Source: Spirochaetaceae bacterium
GTDB taxonomy: Bacteria; Spirochaetota; Spirochaetia; B11-G9
Direction of reading: 5' to 3'
Length of the DNA stretch: 18,652 bases
NCBI GenBank assembly: GCA_030643345.1
Contig: DAOWMA010000006.1
Location: 1 to 18,652 of the forward strand
This document shows positions 13,966-18,652 of this stretch, piece after piece; position 1 is the stretch's first letter; every line of letters starts with the position of its first letter. The notes beneath the pieces were generated by a model. The model was not told the DNA's origin, made no database searches, and saw nothing but the letters and a program-made list of their open reading frames with translations. The position numbers and the translations under genes are program-made.

Positions 13966-15067
13966 ATGTTAAGTGATTTTGAAAATGAAATAAACAAGCT
14001 CAAAGCAAGAATTTATGAAACCTGGGGGCGTCTTTGACTCTGATAAAATTAAAGCATCTATAGAAAAACTGGAAAAAGAATCTTTTTCAGAAGGTTTCTG
14101 GAATAACAGAGAGAATTCGGAAAAAGTTATGGGTAAACTTAATAAATTAAAAAAAAGGCTTATCCCATGGGAAACTCTTTTATCGCAGTTTGATGATATG
14201 TATGAGTTGTTCCAAATTGCTAATGAAGAGAAAGATGAATCATTAACTGACGATATAGAAGAAAGTCTACAGGTAATCTCAAAGAAATATGAGCAGCTTG
14301 AATTTATGGAATTACTTAACGGCAAATATGACAGTAAAAGTGCATTTTTGACTATTCACTCAGGAGCAGGTGGTACTGAAGCTTGTGACTGGGTTAATAT
14401 GCTGCTGAGAATGTATTCACGCTGGGCGGAAACACATAACTATAAAATCAGGATAATTGACCTGATGGAAGCGGAAGGAGGTGTAAAATCTGTTACTATT
14501 CAACTGGATGGTGATTATGCCTATGGTAATTTACAGGGAGAAACGGGTGTCCATCGTCTTGTTAGAATATCTCCCTTTGATTCGGGTGCAAGACGTCATA
14601 CAACCTTTGCTTCTGTTTTTTGTTCTCCGGTGATCGAAGATGAAATTGAATTTGAAATCAAACCTGATGATATTAGAATTGATACATACCGTGCTTCAGG
14701 TGCTGGTGGTCAGCATGTTAATAAAACTGATTCAGCTGTTAGACTGACTCACCTGGAAACAGGAATAGTAGTCCAATGTCAAAATGAGAGAAGTCAGCAT
14801 AAAAATAAAGCAACAGCAATGAAGGTGTTAAAGAGCCGGTTGTTTGAATTCTATTCAGCGGAAAAGGAAAAGGAACAGGAAAAACATGCAAAGGAAAAGA
14901 AGGATATATCCTGGGGTAATCAGATTCGCTCTTATGTATTTCACCCGTATTCTATGGTAAAAGATCATAGAACAAAATATGAAGTTGGAAATATACAGGC
15001 AGTTATGGATGGTAAAATTGATAGTTTTATTGAATCCTATCTTAAATGGAATTGGTCCGGTATGTAA
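13966..15067 (+). CDS. prfB: Peptide chain release factor 2, expressed by programmed +1 frameshift
   Basis: RF2 recognises UGA and UAA stop codons and triggers peptide release. It is encoded in two frames. ATG at 13966 (GGGGA five bases upstream) opens 23 codons ending in CTT, then an in-frame TGA at 14035. A +1 shift resumes at GAC (14036) and continues for 343 codons to TAA at 15065-15067, giving 366 residues, the normal RF2 length. In the full product the stop-codon-reading tripeptide is Ser202-Pro203-Phe204 and the catalytic GGQ is 247-249 ('ASGAGGQHVNKTDSAVRLT'). A start at 14015 in the second frame would lose the N-terminal coiled-coil start and is not the real one. The TAATG junction couples it to the CheY-like gene. 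Confidence 0.96.
14023..14038 (+). promoter_or_regulatory. prfB +1 recoding site (internal Shine-Dalgarno and CTT TGA C)
   Basis: The sequence TGGGGG CGT CTT TGA C has the arrangement of the E. coli RF2 site (AGGGGG TAT CTT TGA C): an SD-like G-run one codon upstream of the slippery CTT, then an in-frame TGA followed by C. When RF2 is scarce, the ribosome slips from CUU to UUU and continues, so RF2 controls its own synthesis. Confidence 0.95.
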
Positions 15068-15444
15068 TGGAGCCAATAAAGATAATTTTGGTAGATGATC
15101 TTTCATTTATGAGAGATGCAATCAGACAAATACTTGAAAACTCAAATATGTCTGTTCTTGGTGAAGCAGAGAATGGTATGGAAGCAGTAAAAATGTATAT
15201 GGAGTTGAAACCTGACATTGTGCTGATGGATATTACAATGCCTGTTATGGATGGTCTGGAATCACTAAAGCGCATCAGACAGTATGATCCTGGTGCTAAA
15301 GTTATAATGTGCTCTGCATTGGGTCAGCAAAAATATATTATCAAAGCAATTCAGTTTGGTGCAAGAGATTTTATATTAAAACCTTTTCTATCGGAAAGAA
15401 TTTTATCTGCTGTTTCCAAAGCTGCTGGAATAAATGATAAATAA
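15067..15444 (+). CDS. CheY-like response regulator receiver protein
   Basis: This is a stand-alone 125-residue receiver domain. The acidic pocket is Asp10-Asp11, the phosphoacceptor is Asp55 ('IVLMDITMPVMDG'), the switch Ser is Ser83 ('MCSALGQ') and the conserved lysine is Lys105 ('LKPF'). No output domain is present, so it acts by protein contact, as in CheY, or as a phosphorelay intermediate; no partner kinase is in the window. I chose ATG at 15067, which overlaps the prfB stop (TAATG), because an in-frame ATG at 15046 would add seven residues read from within prfB that do not fit receiver N-termini. The end overlaps the next gene by 11 bases. Confidence 0.9.
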   Translation: MEPIKIILVDDLSFMRDAIRQILENSNMSVLGEAENGMEAVKMYMELKPDIVLMDITMPVMDGLESLKRIRQYDPGAKVIMCSALGQQKYIIKAIQFGARDFILKPFLSERILSAVSKAAGINDK

Positions 15445-16801
15445 GTATATCTATATTTTAATTATAATCTTTTTTATTCCAAAATTTATTCAGGCAATTG
15501 AAGTTGATGAATTTACTATTGGATTTGAACCGTTAGTTATGTATGGAATAGATGACAACTATCTGCATATGGCAAATAGTATACCGGAAATGTTATATCA
15601 CGGATTACAAAATGCCGCTGAACATATATATTCAGAAAGTGAAATTAATATACTTAAAAACAACTATATTGAAAGTATCAGAAAAGAACATTTACTTAAA
15701 CTTTCTGAATTAATAGAAGAATACAATAAATACTGGTTTTCCAGGAATTACAACAAGGATGATTACATATCTCTGGCAGAAAAAGTGAAACAGGAACAGC
15801 AGCAGCTTGATAATCTTGAATATGGGAATATCCCCGTGCAGAAATCATCAGTTCCAATACACTTTTGTATCGATAAAACAACTTTAAATATATTTAAAAC
15901 TGAAAAGTCAGAATTATCTGACTTAATAATAAAAGGATCAATGGAAAAGCTTGATGAATGGATTTATCTGCAAATTTTAATTAAAAATAATATACTCGGA
16001 ACTGAAACTACTATTTATGAATCAGTAAGCAGTCCGGATACAATACCTGAAATAATTCCGGAAATAATAAATAAACTTAAAACTGCTGTTATTGGAAGAC
16101 CCTGGGCTTCATTGACTTTTGAACTGGTACCTAAAGATTCAAACATATCTGTAATGATGGATAATGAGCAGATTCCTTACAGATCTTTACAGTTTCTTTA
16201 TCCCGGTGTGTATCATATTGAAATAAAAAATCTGGGGTATATATCCAGGATTTTTAAAATTGAGCTTAAACAGTTTGAAACAAGAATTTTACCTGTAAGT
16301 CTGGAAGAAGAAAAAAATATTACCATATCAGTGCAGAGTTTCCCTTCCGGGGCAGATTTATATTTTGGAGCTTCCTGGGTAGGTAAAACTCCTGTTTTAA
16401 TAGAAAACCCGATTGCTCCGGCCCTTTTGATACTTAAACTTGAAGGTTATAATGACCGCAAAATTGTCTATAAAGATAATAAACGTGATATTCAGATATT
16501 CATGCGGCCGGATATAATAAACGTTGAAAAAAACATAAGCAGCAAGAGAGATGAATTTTATAAATCCTTCGGCTATTTTATGCTGTCGATACCAATATCT
16601 ATGGTAAGTTACGGGATTAGTTCTGATTATGCATATGCCTATGACAGAGAGGTTAACAAATCGCCTGAAACTGACAGATTGATGAGGCTTTCAAATTCAT
16701 GGTATAATGTGTATATTGTTGGAATGTTTTTAAATTTTACTCTTTTTGTAAATACAATTTTCGATTTAGTAGACTATATAAAAAGTAATGATCGTTTATA
16801 G
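15434..16801 (+). CDS. Exported PEGA-domain protein of unknown function
   Basis: This 455-residue protein has a hydrophobic N-terminus, a signal peptide or anchor (about 4-21, 'IIFFIPKFIQA'). A helical charged region (about 55-215) follows, then two tandem beta-rich modules at about 226-285 and 296-358. The second matches PEGA: 'ITISVQSFPSGADLYFG' then 'SWVGKTPV', ending 'LKLEGYNDRKIVY'. The first is a divergent copy ('LTFELVPKDSNISVMMDNEQ' and 'YPGVYHIEIKNLGY'). Two further hydrophobic stretches (about 378-395 and 424-445) suggest C-terminal membrane insertion. PEGA modules are common in surface and periplasmic proteins and probably bind other envelope components. The start at 15434 overlaps the receiver gene by 11 bases, so the two are probably coupled; there is only a weak ribosome-binding site. 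Confidence 0.8.
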   Translation: MINKYIYILIIIFFIPKFIQAIEVDEFTIGFEPLVMYGIDDNYLHMANSIPEMLYHGLQNAAEHIYSESEINILKNNYIESIRKEHLLKLSELIEEYNKYWFSRNYNKDDYISLAEKVKQEQQQLDNLEYGNIPVQKSSVPIHFCIDKTTLNIFKTEKSELSDLIIKGSMEKLDEWIYLQILIKNNILGTETTIYESVSSPDTIPEIIPEIINKLKTAVIGRPWASLTFELVPKDSNISVMMDNEQIPYRSLQFLYPGVYHIEIKNLGYISRIFKIELKQFETRILPVSLEEEKNITISVQSFPSGADLYFGASWVGKTPVLIENPIAPALLILKLEGYNDRKIVYKDNKRDIQIFMRPDIINVEKNISSKRDEFYKSFGYFMLSIPISMVSYGISSDYAYAYDREVNKSPETDRLMRLSNSWYNVYIVGMFLNFTLFVNTIFDLVDYIKSNDRL

Positions 16802-16835
16802 AACAGGACCGGTGTGTAAACTTTAGGAGCAGTTA

Positions 16836-17711
16836 ATGGCAGTTAAAAATTTTGGAACAAGATTAAAAAAACTATTTGCTGGTGATAAATTATCACCTGT
16901 TTTTTTTGAAAGCCTGGAAGATTTGTTAATAGAGGGTGATTTAGGTGCAAAAACATCTTTTGAACTTGTTGATCAGATAAAAACGGAAATAAAGAATAAA
17001 AAAATTAAAACAGAATCTGATTTTATGGAACTTGTTAAAATGTATCTTTCAAATCAAATCATTGTTGATGATTATACACCAAATAATGATAAAATGAACA
17101 TAATTCTTGTTCTAGGTGTTAATGGTGTTGGTAAGACTACATCTATAGCCAAACTGGCTTCTTTTTTCAAAAAAGAATATGGAATTAACAGTGTTCTCAG
17201 TGCCGGAGATACATTCAGGGCTGCTGCAATAGATCAATTGATGCATCATGGGCATAAATTAAATATGAGAGTTGTACATCAGCAGCATGGTTCAGACCCT
17301 GGTGCAGTGATATTTGATACCATTGAAAGTGCAGTTTCAAAGAATGACAGGATTATAATTGCAGATACTGCCGGAAGAATGCACAATAGAGAAAATCTTG
17401 TAAAAGAATTAGAGAAGATTGATAAGATCATAAAAACAAAAACCAAAGAGGGCAGCTATAAAAAGTTTTTAGTTATTGATGCAACAACTGGCCAAAATGG
17501 ACTAAGGCAGGCAGAGTCTTTTCATAATGCAGTTGGAATTGATGGAGTTATTTTAGCTAAATATGATTCATCTTCTAAAGGAGGAATAGTAGTATCAATA
17601 TGCAGGGACCTTAAAATACCGATCCTTTTTTTGGGAACAGGGGAAGGTTACAATGATCTGGTTAGATTTAATAAAAATGATTTTCTGAATAATTTACTGG
17701 ATTTAAAATAA
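16836..17711 (+). CDS. ftsY: Signal recognition particle receptor FtsY
   Basis: FtsY is the SRP receptor GTPase that delivers ribosomes making membrane proteins to the translocon at the inner membrane. The 291 residues have only a short N domain (about 1-85) and no acidic A domain, a compact form. GTPase motifs are G1 'GVNGVGKT' (94-101), 'DTFRAAA' (125-131), G3 'DTAGR' (177-181), 'DATTGQN' (215-221) and the C-terminal 'GTGEGYNDLVRF' (267-278). The G4 motif reads 'AKYD' (241-244) rather than the usual 'TKLD/TKYD', an Ala replacing Thr. AGGAG at 16825-16829 lies six bases before the ATG. Ffh, the partner, is not in this window, but the paired GTPase motifs and the short N domain favour FtsY over Ffh. 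Confidence 0.93.
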   Translation: MAVKNFGTRLKKLFAGDKLSPVFFESLEDLLIEGDLGAKTSFELVDQIKTEIKNKKIKTESDFMELVKMYLSNQIIVDDYTPNNDKMNIILVLGVNGVGKTTSIAKLASFFKKEYGINSVLSAGDTFRAAAIDQLMHHGHKLNMRVVHQQHGSDPGAVIFDTIESAVSKNDRIIIADTAGRMHNRENLVKELEKIDKIIKTKTKEGSYKKFLVIDATTGQNGLRQAESFHNAVGIDGVILAKYDSSSKGGIVVSICRDLKIPILFLGTGEGYNDLVRFNKNDFLNNLLDLK

Positions 17712-17718
17712 TTTAAAT

Positions 17719-18652
17719 ATGAAAAGTTTTTTTTTATTCCTGTTTTTTTGTATTTCATTTTTTACAACTACCTTTATTTTTGGTCAGGAGTATTACAGAT
17801 CAAATAGTATTGGTATGGTTTTTGAGAAAATTCCAGTCTTTAGGATTGATGATTTCCTATGGGTGATAAACATATCAAAAACAGATACACTTGAAATAAG
17901 AACAGTATATTTTAAGGGAGAAGAGAATAGGCGGATAGAATATTTACAGAAAGATAACTTGCTTGTAATAAGTGAGTATGTTTCTGATGAGCTTGTAAGG
18001 ATTGAGAAACAGATGAATGGATTAGTAGTTAAGGAGGAATACTATAAAGCCGGGGCTGTTGTCAGTACATTCATTTACGAATGGTCCGGACAGCAACTTA
18101 AGAAAACTACATATATTGATGGTGATATAAACATATATGATGATCTTTTTATTGCAGGAAACAATGGCAGTTTAAGACAAATAAAACGAGTGTTTAATAC
18201 TGGCGAAGTAACCAGATCTGAATATGGATATTCAAATCAGGAAATAAAAAGTGAATGGTATGGAACAGATGACGAATCATCATTGTATAGATATGAAGAT
18301 GGGAAAGTAGTCAGGATTGAAAACTGGCATGATGACGTATTAGTAAGAACTAAAACATTTTCATATAATGATTCGGGACGAGTGGTGAAAGAATCTGATC
18401 TTTTGACAGGTATAGTAGTCCGGCAGATGTTTGATATGGATGATAAACTTGTATCAGATGAGACCAGAGATGGCAGCAGTATAGAAAAATCCATCTATAT
18501 TTATGAAAATGAACGATTAGTTGAGAAAATGATTGCTTCTTCCGGTATAAGAAGGAAACATCTTTTTTACTACAATAAAGATAACAGTTTAAAATCAGAG
18601 AGAATTATTGAGGACGATATGCTTGTAAAAGAAGTATTCTATGATTTTGGTA
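17719..18652 (+). CDS. Secreted repeat protein of unknown function, N-terminal part (runs off right edge)
   Basis: An open frame of at least 311 codons runs from ATG at 17719 to the end of the window, seven bases after ftsY. The first 22 residues ('MKSFFLFLFFCISFFTTTFI' and onward) form a strongly hydrophobic signal peptide ending near 'FG|QEYY'. The remainder is made of short alternating beta strands with Tyr/Asp-rich turns ('YRYEDGKVVRIENW', 'FSYNDSGRVVKESD', 'IYIYENERLVEKM'). This recalls YD/RHS-type or MORN-like antiparallel repeats, as in many exported spirochaete proteins. No enzymatic motif is visible. It lacks a recognisable ribosome-binding site, so translation may depend on ftsY. 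A run of nine T at 17727-17735 falls inside the signal-peptide codons. Confidence 0.75.
   Translation, partial: MKSFFLFLFFCISFFTTTFIFGQEYYRSNSIGMVFEKIPVFRIDDFLWVINISKTDTLEIRTVYFKGEENRRIEYLQKDNLLVISEYVSDELVRIEKQMNGLVVKEEYYKAGAVVSTFIYEWSGQQLKKTTYIDGDINIYDDLFIAGNNGSLRQIKRVFNTGEVTRSEYGYSNQEIKSEWYGTDDESSLYRYEDGKVVRIENWHDDVLVRTKTFSYNDSGRVVKESDLLTGIVVRQMFDMDDKLVSDETRDGSSIEKSIYIYENERLVEKMIASSGIRRKHLFYYNKDNSLKSERIIEDDMLVKEVFYDFG

Noticed and set aside
14015..14035. ATG at 14015 as the prfB start
   Set aside because: The upstream 23-codon frame with its own ribosome-binding site and the CTT TGA C recoding site explain the gene better; starting here would truncate the RF2 N-terminus.
15046..15066. ATG at 15046 as the CheY-like start
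   Set aside because: It would add seven residues encoded inside prfB; the ATG at 15067 gives a standard receiver N-terminus and a TAATG junction.

Overview
The window is AT-rich, densely coding bacterial chromosome. It most likely comes from a spirochaete (Spirochaetota), although this is inferred from gene content and not from a marker-gene search. The supporting features are a HisRS with the 'RFDLTVPFAR' form of motif 2, a PcnB-type nucleotidyltransferase, a secreted PEGA-domain protein, a free-standing CheY-like receiver, a GH57 amylase-family enzyme, an FtsY without a long acidic N-terminal domain, and several secreted proteins of unknown function. No mobile element, CRISPR array, tRNA or rRNA was seen. 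No gene-free stretch exceeds about 130 bases.

Layout. (1) 1-1496: the 5' part of hisS (minus strand, running off the left edge) and a divergent pcnB, with overlapping promoters between them. (2) 1514-3701, minus strand: a secreted TPR protein with a degenerate peptidase-MA-like domain, and a protein that joins a P-loop NTPase region to an Asp23-like domain. (3) 3833-12326, plus strand: one tightly packed operon. It holds a polytopic membrane protein of unknown function, then rnfC-D-G-E-A-B (ion-pumping ferredoxin:NAD+ oxidoreductase), then a GH57 4-alpha-glucanotransferase-like gene that overlaps rnfB. (4) 12353-13573, minus strand: a secreted protein with two fibronectin-III-like modules, convergent with the operon and sharing an intergenic hairpin with it. 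(5) 13661-18652, plus strand: a small Cas2-fold-like protein whose mRNA looks leaderless, prfB with the classical +1 programmed frameshift, a CheY-like receiver, a PEGA protein, ftsY, and the start of a secreted repeat protein that runs off the right edge.

How the genes work together. The Rnf genes encode all six subunits of a membrane complex coupling reduced ferredoxin oxidation and NAD+ reduction to ion transport. The unknown membrane protein is coupled to rnfC by an ATGA overlap, and the GH57 gene overlaps rnfB by 8 bases, so both are probably made on the same mRNA. The last block combines translation termination (RF2), signalling (CheY-like) and membrane targeting (FtsY).

The points most worth checking are the orphan Cas2-like gene and its leaderless promoter, the P-loop/Asp23 fusion, the Ser in place of Thr at the predicted flavin-attachment site of both RnfD and RnfG, the unknown protein heading the Rnf operon, the altered GH57 motifs, and two cases where terminator-like hairpins contain stop codons. 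All family assignments come from reading motifs by eye; no database search or structure prediction was run.
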